From positions 85,472 to 149,471 of the forward strand of contig WIAG01000002.1 in assembly GCA_014055495.1 (NCBI GenBank): 64,000 nt of DNA, read 5' to 3'. The translations under genes and the position numbers were made by a program. The notes under the pieces were generated by a model that did no database searches, was not told where the DNA came from, and saw nothing but the letters and a program-made list of their open reading frames with translations. The DNA is from Nitrospira sp. CR1.2 (GTDB taxonomy: Bacteria; Nitrospirota; Nitrospiria; Nitrospirales; Nitrospiraceae). Shown here piece by piece: positions 9,240 through 16,667 of this stretch (its first letter is position 1; each line of letters begins with the position of its first letter).

Positions 9240-10321
9240 GACAAGGCCTTCAGGAGCCGATCATTCTCGCGTCTTGTTCGCACCGCCACCCGCAACGAGC
9301 GATCGTTCAATCCCGGGACGTGCGTACAGTCGCGCAGCAACAGCCCCTGCCGTCGCAGCACCGACACCGCTCGGGTGGCCTGCTGTCCGACCGGCAGTTC
9401 CAACAGAATGAAATTCGCCTTGGTTGGAAACGCCCGGACGCCGGACAGCCGTTCAAGCCCACGCTGTAACCTGATCCGTTCTCGATCCATGAACTGCAGG
9501 CTGCGCCGGCGATGTCGATCGTCCTGCAAAGCCGCCACGGCCACTTGCTGCGCCAGCATGTTGACAGACCAGGGAGGTTGCTGCTCGCTGAGTTGTTGCA
9601 CCACGACGGGCGATGCAACCGCATACCCCACACGGAGGCCTGGCAGCGCATAAAACTTGGTGAAGCTGCGCAGCACAATGGTCCTGGGCGGAAGGGTCTT
9701 CCCAAGAATCGACACCGACTCACAATAGTCAGCAAACGTTTCGTCGACCACACACCAGAGTCCGAGACGCGCTGCCTCACGAGCAAGCGTCCGCACGGCC
9801 CCTGCCTCCCAGGCGACGCCGGTCGGGCTATTGGGATTGCAGAGCAGCACGGCATCGAGGGGACGCGATCGCGTCCCCGCTCGTCCGGCCTGTCGCATGG
9901 CCTCCAAAACCAGTTCCAGCCTGGGCCGGTAGGAATCCGTCTGCCCGGCCAGCACGGTGCTGACCCGTCCTCCGGATCGTGCCATCGCCGACGTGTATTC
10001 CGAGAAGGTCGGACCAACCACCAACAGATGCCCAATTCGCAAGGCTGCGGGCAGAAGATGGATCAACTCCGTCGAACCGTTTCCAATGATAAAGGCCTGC
10101 GGTGAACGCCGCCAGTAGGCGGCGAGTGCCTGCCGAAGATCCCAGCACAGCGGATCGGGATAATGGCACAGCACGGTCCTCGCACGACTGAGCATCCGGA
10201 GGACGGCCGGTGATGGACCTAGCGGATTAATGCTCGCGCTAAAATCGAGCAATCGATCGGGCGCGCGTCCCAGTTCACGAGCTGCGCCGTACACATCCCC
10301 GCCATGGACCGCCCGCCTCAT
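9230..10321 (-). CDS. cobD: threonine-phosphate decarboxylase (aminotransferase fold)
   Basis: PLP enzyme of 363 aa that makes (R)-1-amino-2-propanol O-2-phosphate, the arm attached to cobyric acid by CbiB. It opens with HGGDVYGAARELG and DFSASINPLGPS, then NGSTELIHLLP, the PNSPTG motif, and the PLP lysine in RSFTKFYALPGLRVGYAVA. The start at 10321 gives the ATGA overlap with cbiB; GTG at 10330 is possible. Named cobD in Salmonella, cobC in Pseudomonas denitrificans. Its partner enzyme, cbiB, lies directly upstream. Confidence 0.94.
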   Translation of the reverse strand: MRRAVHGGDVYGAARELGRAPDRLLDFSASINPLGPSPAVLRMLSRARTVLCHYPDPLCWDLRQALAAYWRRSPQAFIIGNGSTELIHLLPAALRIGHLLVVGPTFSEYTSAMARSGGRVSTVLAGQTDSYRPRLELVLEAMRQAGRAGTRSRPLDAVLLCNPNSPTGVAWEAGAVRTLAREAARLGLWCVVDETFADYCESVSILGKTLPPRTIVLRSFTKFYALPGLRVGYAVASPVVVQQLSEQQPPWSVNMLAQQVAVAALQDDRHRRRSLQFMDRERIRLQRGLERLSGVRAFPTKANFILLELPVGQQATRAVSVLRRQGLLLRDCTHVPGLNDRSLRVAVRTRRENDRLLKALSCV

Positions 10322-11274
10322 GACACCCACAAGGACAACACGGCAAAGAACAGACCGAGCGCATAGGTGACCAGCATGATGCGGGTTGCCTGATCGATAT
10401 GTTCGGGAGCCACCTCCGCCGACCCATCACCAATCCGTTCGGCATCGTGGGGGACGCCGTCGTAATAGTTCCGCCCTCCGAGTTGCACCCCCAACGCCCC
10501 GGCCATCGCGGCTTCCGGCTGACCGCTGTTGGGACTGGCATGCTTGTCCCCGTCCCGATGCAGGATGTACCAACTCTCATGGATGCGATGCCACTGCCCG
10601 GTGGACAAGCCGGCAGCCAGCGCGATGAAGCCGCCCGTCAGTCGAGCAGGCACCCAGTTCAGCACATCATCCAACCGGGCGGAGGCCCAGCCGAAATGTT
10701 CATGCCGTTCATCGCGATGTCCGATCATGGAGTCGAGCGTACTGACAGCCTTATAGGCCAGCGCCAGCGGCGCGCCGCCGAGCGACAGATAGACCAGCGG
10801 GGCAATGATCCCGTCCGAGGCGCTTTCGGCAATGGTCTCGACGGTCGCGCGCGCAATCTCCGGCTCCGTCAACGCGGCGCTGTCCCGCCCCACGATCATG
10901 GCAACCGCCTTTCGCGCTCCGGCCAGATCGCCGGCCGCCAGGGCCCCGGCTACCCTCTGAACATGGTCGTAGAGATCGCGCCCGGCTAATGTCGTCGAGG
11001 CCAGGCCGACGCCGATCGCCTGTCCCAGGATCGGGTGGCTCGCAAGAGCCTGAGTCATCACCCATGTGGCAGCCCCATAGACCGCCGCAGGAAGACCGAG
11101 CGCCAGACAGACGCCGGCGATCTGGAGGGCCTGCTCGCTCCGGCAGATGGTGCGGATACGATGATCGATCCAACCGATGACCACACCCATCCCCCGCACC
11201 GGATGGGGCAACCAGCGGGGATCTCCCACCGCAACATCGAGCACCGCTGCGAGCGATAATTCGATGCCGGTCAT
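10318..11274 (-). CDS. cbiB: adenosylcobinamide-phosphate synthase
   Basis: Inner-membrane ligase of 318 aa joining aminopropanol phosphate to adenosylcobyric acid. It begins with the family signature LDVAVGDPRWLPHPVRGMG and carries the conserved ETIAESASDGIIAPLVY and STLDSMIGHRDERHEHFGWA stretches. Several hydrophobic helices span the protein and a last one ends the chain. It overlaps the cobS stop by 4 bp (ATGA). Known as cbiB or cobD depending on the organism; the former is used here to avoid confusion with the decarboxylase. Confidence 0.95.
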   Translation of the reverse strand: MTGIELSLAAVLDVAVGDPRWLPHPVRGMGVVIGWIDHRIRTICRSEQALQIAGVCLALGLPAAVYGAATWVMTQALASHPILGQAIGVGLASTTLAGRDLYDHVQRVAGALAAGDLAGARKAVAMIVGRDSAALTEPEIARATVETIAESASDGIIAPLVYLSLGGAPLALAYKAVSTLDSMIGHRDERHEHFGWASARLDDVLNWVPARLTGGFIALAAGLSTGQWHRIHESWYILHRDGDKHASPNSGQPEAAMAGALGVQLGGRNYYDGVPHDAERIGDGSAEVAPEHIDQATRIMLVTYALGLFFAVLSLWVS

Positions 11275-12149
11275 CGAGTCATCACCAAGACCGGCACGAA
11301 GAGGAGAAACAGGATCTCGATCAGCTCATTGGTGGCACCGAGGAGATCGCCGGTCACGCCGCCGAACCAGGCGCGGCATCCCTGCCGTACCAACAGGATC
11401 AGCGCCACTCCCAATCCCATCGTGACCAATGACGACACTGCGCCCAAGGCTGCGCTGAGGGCCACGACCAACACCAGGCTGCAGAGCAGAACATGGTGCC
11501 ATGACAGGTTCATGAGAAACGCCGATGCCAAGCCTCCATCGCGCCGCGCAGAGGGAGAGCCCCAGGCCACGCAGACCATGGCCCAACGCCCCACCGCCGG
11601 CATGCAGAGCAACGCAGGAAGACGCCAGGGTTGCGGAAGGGCGAGTAGGCCGGCATAACGCAGCAAGAGCGACAGAAACAGCCCGGTCGCGCCGAGTGCC
11701 CCGATACTCGGATCGCGCATGATACGCAGCCGGTCGTCCACCATCCGTCCCCCCGCCAATCCATCGACTGTGTCCGCGAGTCCGTCTTGATGGAGCCCGC
11801 GCGTGAGCAAGGCCAGCAGGACAATCAACAACACGTTCACCACCTCAGGCGCCACCCACCAGCGCAAGCCTTGGTCGATCAGCGCCAGCACCCCGCCGAT
11901 CATCAGCCCCACCGTGGAATACCAGGCCATCGATGCCGCCAGTTCCTCCGCCGTCACATCATGGTGGCGACGGCTGATCGGAATGGCGGTGAGAAAATGC
12001 CAGGCCAAGATGAACGGGCGGACCAAATCATGTCCAACTGGCGACGCGCGAGCACCGTCGCGACGCGGATGCTGCGCGCGGAGCCCGGATTCCACCGGAG
12101 ACGAACCCACCGTATCTCCGGTGCCTTCGCTCGGCATATCACGCTTCAC
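11271..12149 (-). CDS. cobS: adenosylcobinamide-GDP ribazoletransferase
   Basis: Polytopic membrane enzyme of 292 aa that joins adenosylcobinamide-GDP to alpha-ribazole and completes the nucleotide loop. Recognised from the N-terminal region FILAWHFLTAIPISRR, the catalytic metal-binding GLHQDGLADTVDGLAGG and the RDPSIGALGA motif. GTG at 12149 starts 3 bp after cobT; ATG at 12137 is an alternative. The N-terminus has about 45 residues of low-complexity sequence before the family core, so the true start could be later. Confidence 0.94.
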   Translation of the reverse strand: MKRDMPSEGTGDTVGSSPVESGLRAQHPRRDGARASPVGHDLVRPFILAWHFLTAIPISRRHHDVTAEELAASMAWYSTVGLMIGGVLALIDQGLRWWVAPEVVNVLLIVLLALLTRGLHQDGLADTVDGLAGGRMVDDRLRIMRDPSIGALGATGLFLSLLLRYAGLLALPQPWRLPALLCMPAVGRWAMVCVAWGSPSARRDGGLASAFLMNLSWHHVLLCSLVLVVALSAALGAVSSLVTMGLGVALILLVRQGCRAWFGGVTGDLLGATNELIEILFLLFVPVLVMTR

Positions 12150-12152
12150 CTG

Positions 12153-13211
12153 TCACGCCTCACGACCCGAGACACCGGCTTCGCCAAAGGTCGCCATCTC
12201 GGTGAGAATCTTGATCGACGCCTGCACCAGCCCCATACCGAGGCAAGCCCCAGTTCCTTCACCGAGCCGCAGGTCAAGGTCCAGGAGCGCTTTGAGGCCG
12301 AGGTGATCCAAGATGACCTGGTGTCCCCGTTCAACCGATCGATGCGAGGCGATCAGATAGTCGCAGCAGAGCGGCTGAATCCCCGCCGCGATCAAGGCCG
12401 CCGCGCCCGCAATAAACCCATCCAACACGATCGGCACCCGCGCCGCCGCGGCCCCAAGAATTACACCGGCCAGCCCGGCAATTTCCAGCCCGCCCACCTT
12501 GGCGACGACGTCGAGCGCATCAGCCCGGTCTGGGCGATGCCGATCCAGCGCCTCCTGAATGACCTGAATTTTGTGGATATGACCGGCGTCGTCGATGCCG
12601 GTGCCGCGTCCCGTGACGTCGGCCACAGCCCGACCGGTCATCACGGCTGCGATCGCCGCGCTCGGAGTCGTATTGCCGATGCCCATCTCGCCGGTACCGA
12701 TCAGCCCGATGCCTTCCCTCGCCGCCTCGGCCGCCAGATCGATCCCGATCCGGACCGCCTGCGTGGCTTCTGCTCGACTCATCGCCGGTTCTCGCCGCAG
12801 GTTCCTCGTCCCCCGCATGACCTTTTTCCGGATCAGGCCAGGAATGATTCCGAAGTCATAGGCCACCCCGATATCCACCACCCGAACCTCGACCCCCGTA
12901 TGCCGCGCCAACACGTTCACCCCGGCGCCGCCCCGGAGAAAATTCAAGACCATCTGCGGTGTCACCTCACTGGGATAGGCACTCACGCCTTCCATCGCCA
13001 CTCCGTGATCGGCGGCAAGCGTAAAGACGACCCCGCGCGGCACATTCGGTTTCGCCTCGCCCGTGATCGCGGCGTACCGCACCACCGTTTCTTCCAGCCG
13101 CCCGAGACTCCCGAGGGGTTTGGTCAACCCGTCCAGCCGAGCCTGAACTCTCGCGGCAATCTGCGCATCAACCGGTTGAATCAGTCGCACCGTCTCATCG
13201 AACGTCATCAC
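12153..13211 (-). CDS. cobT: nicotinate-nucleotide:dimethylbenzimidazole phosphoribosyltransferase
   Basis: Cytoplasmic enzyme of 352 aa that activates the lower ligand by making alpha-ribazole phosphate from nicotinate mononucleotide. Motifs: KPLGSLGRLE near the N-terminus, ADHGVAMEGVSAYPSEVT, the GTGEMGIGNTTPSAAI nucleotide loop and the C-terminal RLGEGTGACLGM with its catalytic Glu. GTG 13211 and ATG 13208 share a GAGGAG ribosome site. Sits between cobU and cobS in the nucleotide-loop part of the operon. Confidence 0.96.
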   Translation of the reverse strand: MMTFDETVRLIQPVDAQIAARVQARLDGLTKPLGSLGRLEETVVRYAAITGEAKPNVPRGVVFTLAADHGVAMEGVSAYPSEVTPQMVLNFLRGGAGVNVLARHTGVEVRVVDIGVAYDFGIIPGLIRKKVMRGTRNLRREPAMSRAEATQAVRIGIDLAAEAAREGIGLIGTGEMGIGNTTPSAAIAAVMTGRAVADVTGRGTGIDDAGHIHKIQVIQEALDRHRPDRADALDVVAKVGGLEIAGLAGVILGAAAARVPIVLDGFIAGAAALIAAGIQPLCCDYLIASHRSVERGHQVILDHLGLKALLDLDLRLGEGTGACLGMGLVQASIKILTEMATFGEAGVSGREA

Positions 13212-13224
13212 GTCATGCTCCTCG

Positions 13225-13782
13225 TCATTTCAGTCTGAGCGATTGGCCGGCAATGACAACATACACTTCGTCTGCCGCGGCGGCCAATTGCTGATTCACG
13301 CGGCCGGCAAGATCCCGGAAGGCGCGCGCAGCCCGGCTCATCGGCACCAATCCAAACCCCAGTTCGTTACTCACCAGCACGACCCTCGCGGGAGTCCGTC
13401 GAATAGCCTGGACCAGTTCATCCACGGTGTCGGTCAGATCTTTCCCGACAATGCGGAGGCCACAGACATTGCTCACCCACAGGGTCAGGCAATCGACCAC
13501 GATCGTGCGGTACTGCGAGCCCTCCGACCGAAACCAGTCCGTTAACGATCGAGGCACCTCCGCCGTCGACCAATCGGCCCCACGTGTCGCCCGGTGCCGC
13601 TCGATGCGCGCCTTCATTTCGCCATCCAGCGCTTGCCCGGTCGCCACGAACGCCTTCGGTCCCTTACGGCCGGCCTTGTCCAATGCCGCCTGGCTTTTTC
13701 CCGATGCCGCTCCGCCCAGCACCAGAATGAGACGGGACCGCGAACGCCGTCGCGGTCTCCTCGACTTACTTACCGGAGGCAT
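13225..13782 (-). CDS. cobU: adenosylcobinamide kinase / adenosylcobinamide-phosphate guanylyltransferase
   Basis: Bifunctional enzyme of 185 aa that phosphorylates adenosylcobinamide and transfers GMP to it. Walker A LVLGGAASGKSQAAL, then ERHRATRGADWSTAEVP with the His used for guanylylation, the VVDCLTLWVSN Walker B region, and VSNELGFGLVPMSRAARAFRD. ATG at 13782 overlaps the preceding adenosyltransferase gene by 17 bp. A GTG at 13815 would add 11 residues but lies deeper inside that gene. The first residues are Arg/Ser-rich and not part of the usual fold. Confidence 0.93.
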   Translation of the reverse strand: MPPVSKSRRPRRRSRSRLILVLGGAASGKSQAALDKAGRKGPKAFVATGQALDGEMKARIERHRATRGADWSTAEVPRSLTDWFRSEGSQYRTIVVDCLTLWVSNVCGLRIVGKDLTDTVDELVQAIRRTPARVVLVSNELGFGLVPMSRAARAFRDLAGRVNQQLAAAADEVYVVIAGQSLRLK

Positions 13783-14362
13783 CGGTTTCACGCTGCCACA
13801 AAAACTCCGGTTCACCCTGGGTCTTCGCCACCCAGCGCGCCATCACAAACAAGGCGTCACTCAATCGATTCAGATACTTGTTGAGTTCCGCGGCAACGTC
13901 TTCTTCCCGGCTCAGCCGGATGCAGATTCGTTCAGCGCGGCGACAAATTGTTCGCGCTTGGTGCAGCGTGGCCGAAACCTTTCCGCCGCCCGGCAGAATA
14001 AATTCCTTGAGCGGAGCCAGCTCCTCCTGACAGCGATCGATCATCTGCTCGAGCCTGGTCACATCGCCCTCGGTCACTTTCGGCATGCTCTGAAAACTCT
14101 GGCCTGGAGCCGTAGCGAGCAAGCTTCCGACGTCGAACAACTTGTTCTGAATCCAGCGCAGGTCTGCCTCGAGGTGCGCGGAGGCCGGAGACGCGCTTCC
14201 GCCTTCGGCGTTCATTGCCCGGACCAATCCTACTGAGGCATTCAACTCATCGACGGTGCCATAGGCTTCCACACGCAGACAGTCCTTCCACACCTGTTGT
14301 CCCCCGGCCAATCTCGTTTGGCCCGCATCGCCGGTTCTTGTATAGACCTTGGTGATTCGCAT
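13766..14362 (-). CDS. PduO-type ATP:cob(I)alamin adenosyltransferase
   Basis: Enzyme of 198 aa that adds the 5'-deoxyadenosyl group to cob(I)alamin. It starts with the PduO-type MRITKVYTRTGDAGQTRLAG and AYGTVDELNASVGL. The catalytic-pocket stretch is FILPGGGKVSATLHQARTIC with RRAERICIRL. ATG at 14362 is chosen because the family begins there; the frame is open another 87 codons with no family match. A second, unrelated adenosyltransferase (CobO type) lies two genes upstream, so the two folds coexist in one operon. Confidence 0.94.
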   Translation of the reverse strand: MRITKVYTRTGDAGQTRLAGGQQVWKDCLRVEAYGTVDELNASVGLVRAMNAEGGSASPASAHLEADLRWIQNKLFDVGSLLATAPGQSFQSMPKVTEGDVTRLEQMIDRCQEELAPLKEFILPGGGKVSATLHQARTICRRAERICIRLSREEDVAAELNKYLNRLSDALFVMARWVAKTQGEPEFLWQRETDASGK

Positions 14363-14441
14363 TCGTGTTCCCCAATCCTTTCCTGTATTTCGTCCGCAGT
14401 CCTGTTCTGAACGTCGCAACGGCCTGCGGGATCCCCGGTCA

Positions 14442-14648
14442 TCAAGACATTCCCGGTGGACGCTCCGGACCCAACGTCCCGTCCGCCACCTGGTGCAGGC
14501 AGGCTGGGCAGAGACAGTCCTGGTAGCGGGCCGCAATCCAATCCATCTGGGCTTCGGTAATTCCGAGCTTCCCGCACCAGCATTGGTACCCCACGCACTC
14601 GAACGGCTGCCGGCAGTGCTCACAGGTTTTGGTCACCGGCCCTCTCAA
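14442..14648 (-). CDS. small cysteine-rich CWC protein
   Basis: Protein of 68 aa resembling the cysteine-rich CWC family. It has CEHCRQPFECVGYQCWCGKL and then CLCPACLHQV: eight Cys in all, with the name-giving CWC triplet, likely binding zinc as a ribbon. It begins (TTG 14648, overlapping the cobO stop, or GTG 14636 with an AGAGGG site) inside the cobalamin operon. Function unknown. Its place between the two adenosyltransferase genes suggests a link to corrinoid or metal handling, but nothing in the sequence proves that. Confidence 0.75.
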   Translation of the reverse strand: MRGPVTKTCEHCRQPFECVGYQCWCGKLGITEAQMDWIAARYQDCLCPACLHQVADGTLGPERPPGMS

Positions 14649-15244
14649 AACTCCACCCCCGCCTGAGCCTTGATGCCGTTTCGAAAGGGATGTTTCACCT
14701 GCTTCATCTCGGTCACAAGATCTGCGACCTCGATCAATTCAACCGGCGCCCCTCTGCCGGTAATGACGAGGTGTTGCATCGCCGGTCGCTGCAGCAAGTG
14801 CGGCAGCACTTCCGGCATCGCCAGGTAGCCATGGTGCAACACAATATTGAACTCATCCAGGATGACCATCGCATAAGACGGATCGCGCATGAACTCACAG
14901 GCCGTGGCCCAGGCCTCCCGGGCGAATCTGGTATCACGCTCACGATCCTGTGTTTCCCAGGTGTACCCCTCGCCCATCCGAAGAAACGTCACGCGCTCGC
15001 CGAATGACCTGAGCATCCGCTCCTCGGCCGTGTCGATGGCGCCTTTGATGAATTGCACGACCGCTACCTTCATCCCATGCCCCAGTACGCGCAGGGCCAT
15101 GCCGAACGCAGCGGTGGTCTTCCCCTTCCCCGCCCCGGTATGGACGATCAGCAAGCCCTTCTCCTCCTGAGCCGCCTCAATACGACGGTCCACCGAAACC
15201 TTCAGGCGCTGCATTCTGGCTGCATGGTCGTTATGTTCCGTCAT
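14645..15244 (-). CDS. cobO: corrinoid adenosyltransferase, CobO/BtuR type
   Basis: Enzyme of 199 aa that adenosylates cob(I)yrinic acid a,c-diamide and related corrinoids. P-loop VHTGAGKGKTTAAFGMALR, then VVQFIKGAIDTAEERML, and the AMVILDEFNIVLHHGYL and ITGRGAP motifs are diagnostic. It starts 1 bp after cbiA, whose product is its likely substrate. It is the second adenosyltransferase of the operon; the PduO-type one may serve salvage of complete cobalamin. Confidence 0.95.
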   Translation of the reverse strand: MTEHNDHAARMQRLKVSVDRRIEAAQEEKGLLIVHTGAGKGKTTAAFGMALRVLGHGMKVAVVQFIKGAIDTAEERMLRSFGERVTFLRMGEGYTWETQDRERDTRFAREAWATACEFMRDPSYAMVILDEFNIVLHHGYLAMPEVLPHLLQRPAMQHLVITGRGAPVELIEVADLVTEMKQVKHPFRNGIKAQAGVEF

Positions 15245-15245
15245 G

Positions 15246-16646
15246 TCATACCGTCCGCACCGGTGCCATATCTCGGCGCGCTAGACGCGCGACTCCAAGC
15301 AGATGCCCGACCACCTCCGGACAACTGCCGAAATGCTGATGACTATACAACGCCAACGTGTTTCGTCTCATCACTCCGTCCGGTCCCACCGGCTTGCCGT
15401 CCGCGTCCGATAGCGCACAGACATACTGCAGTTTGCCGGCCGGCTCCAGCAGCGAATAGTGAAACTCATGCCCCCGCAGCACCGTGCCCTCCGGACCGAG
15501 CAGACAAGGCGCTGTCAGCCGAAGGGTTCGATACCCCAGCGTCATCGTGTTCTTGCGCATCACCGCCTCGGCAGGCACGGCGCCGACCATCTCGTGCCGA
15601 TGTCCCGCCGGATCGCGGATCGCCTGCGTCAGATACATCAGTCCGCCGCACTCGGCATAAATCGCCCCGCCCCGGTCGCTGAACGTCCGCACCGCGGTCC
15701 GCATGTCTACGTTGGCCGCAAGATCTTCACCGTATAGTTCTGGATACCCGCCACCAAGATAGAGTAGATCGACATCGGGTAGGCTGCGATCGCGCAACGG
15801 TGAAAACATCACGAGCTCGGCCCCCGCGGTTTCCAGCAAATCCAGATTATCCTGATAGTAAAAACAAAACGCCGCATCGTACGCCACGCCGACACGAACC
15901 AATTGCCGCGTTGCCTCCGGCCTCGCCAAAGGGAAATCTTCTCCCGGGAAGGCACCGGCGGACCGAGCCAGAGCCGCGACGCGGTCCACGTCGATGGTGT
16001 CTGTCGCGGAACGACCCAACCGGTCATAGAAATCGCCTGCGCCTTGCTCGATGGCGGTCCTCAGTCCGAGATGGCGATCCTGAATGGTGACTGACTCGTC
16101 CGGCCTCAGATACCCGACGACCATCAGATCCGTCTCAGCCTCAACCGCCTCTCGCAACAATCGGTAATGTCCCTCGCTCCGCACGCGATTGAAGAGCACC
16201 CCCATCACCTTCAGGCCAGGGTCGAATGACGCATAGCCGGACGCCATGGCCGCAGCCGATCTGGCCATGGCGCTGCCGTCGATCACCAGCAGCACCGGCG
16301 CGTTCAGCTGCTTCGCCAATTCAGCCGTGCTGCCCAGCTCGTGGATCGGAGAACTGCCGTCGAACAGTCCCATCATGCCTTCCACGATCGACAGGTCCGC
16401 ATCGACGGAGGCGCGCGCAAAGATGGCCCGATTGGCGGCTTCCCCCAACATCCAGCCATCCAGATTGCGCGAGGGCCGTCCCGTCGCCATTTGATGGTGG
16501 CCCGGATCGATAAAGTCCGGCCCGGCCTTAAACGGCTGAACGACCAACCCCCTCGCCTTCAAGGCGGCCATCAGCGCCAGAGTGGCCGTGGTCTTGCCGA
16601 CACCGCTCTGGGTGCCGGCGATGATCACACGCGGACGCTGCATCAT
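15246..16646 (-). CDS. cbiA: cobyrinate a,c-diamide synthase
   Basis: Glutamine-dependent amidase of 466 aa acting on the a and c side chains of cobyrinate. N-terminal ATP-binding IAGTQSGVGKTTATLALMAA, with the KAGPDFIDPGHH substrate loop and a EGMMGLFDG motif. The C-terminal amidotransferase domain has LYLGGGYPE and the Cys of AIYAECGGLMYL, with the His pair near YSHQHFGS. The start is one of two tandem ATG codons. Last step with precorrin-like substrate in this window; all upstream ring-forming genes must lie elsewhere or be absent. Confidence 0.95.
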   Translation of the reverse strand: MMQRPRVIIAGTQSGVGKTTATLALMAALKARGLVVQPFKAGPDFIDPGHHQMATGRPSRNLDGWMLGEAANRAIFARASVDADLSIVEGMMGLFDGSSPIHELGSTAELAKQLNAPVLLVIDGSAMARSAAAMASGYASFDPGLKVMGVLFNRVRSEGHYRLLREAVEAETDLMVVGYLRPDESVTIQDRHLGLRTAIEQGAGDFYDRLGRSATDTIDVDRVAALARSAGAFPGEDFPLARPEATRQLVRVGVAYDAAFCFYYQDNLDLLETAGAELVMFSPLRDRSLPDVDLLYLGGGYPELYGEDLAANVDMRTAVRTFSDRGGAIYAECGGLMYLTQAIRDPAGHRHEMVGAVPAEAVMRKNTMTLGYRTLRLTAPCLLGPEGTVLRGHEFHYSLLEPAGKLQYVCALSDADGKPVGPDGVMRRNTLALYSHQHFGSCPEVVGHLLGVARLARRDMAPVRTV

Positions 16647-16667
16647 GCTCTGGCCCTCATGGGTTGT

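Noticed and set aside
11787..13238. Plus-strand frame of 483 codons
   Set aside because: Antisense of cobS and cobT, which have full family motifs.
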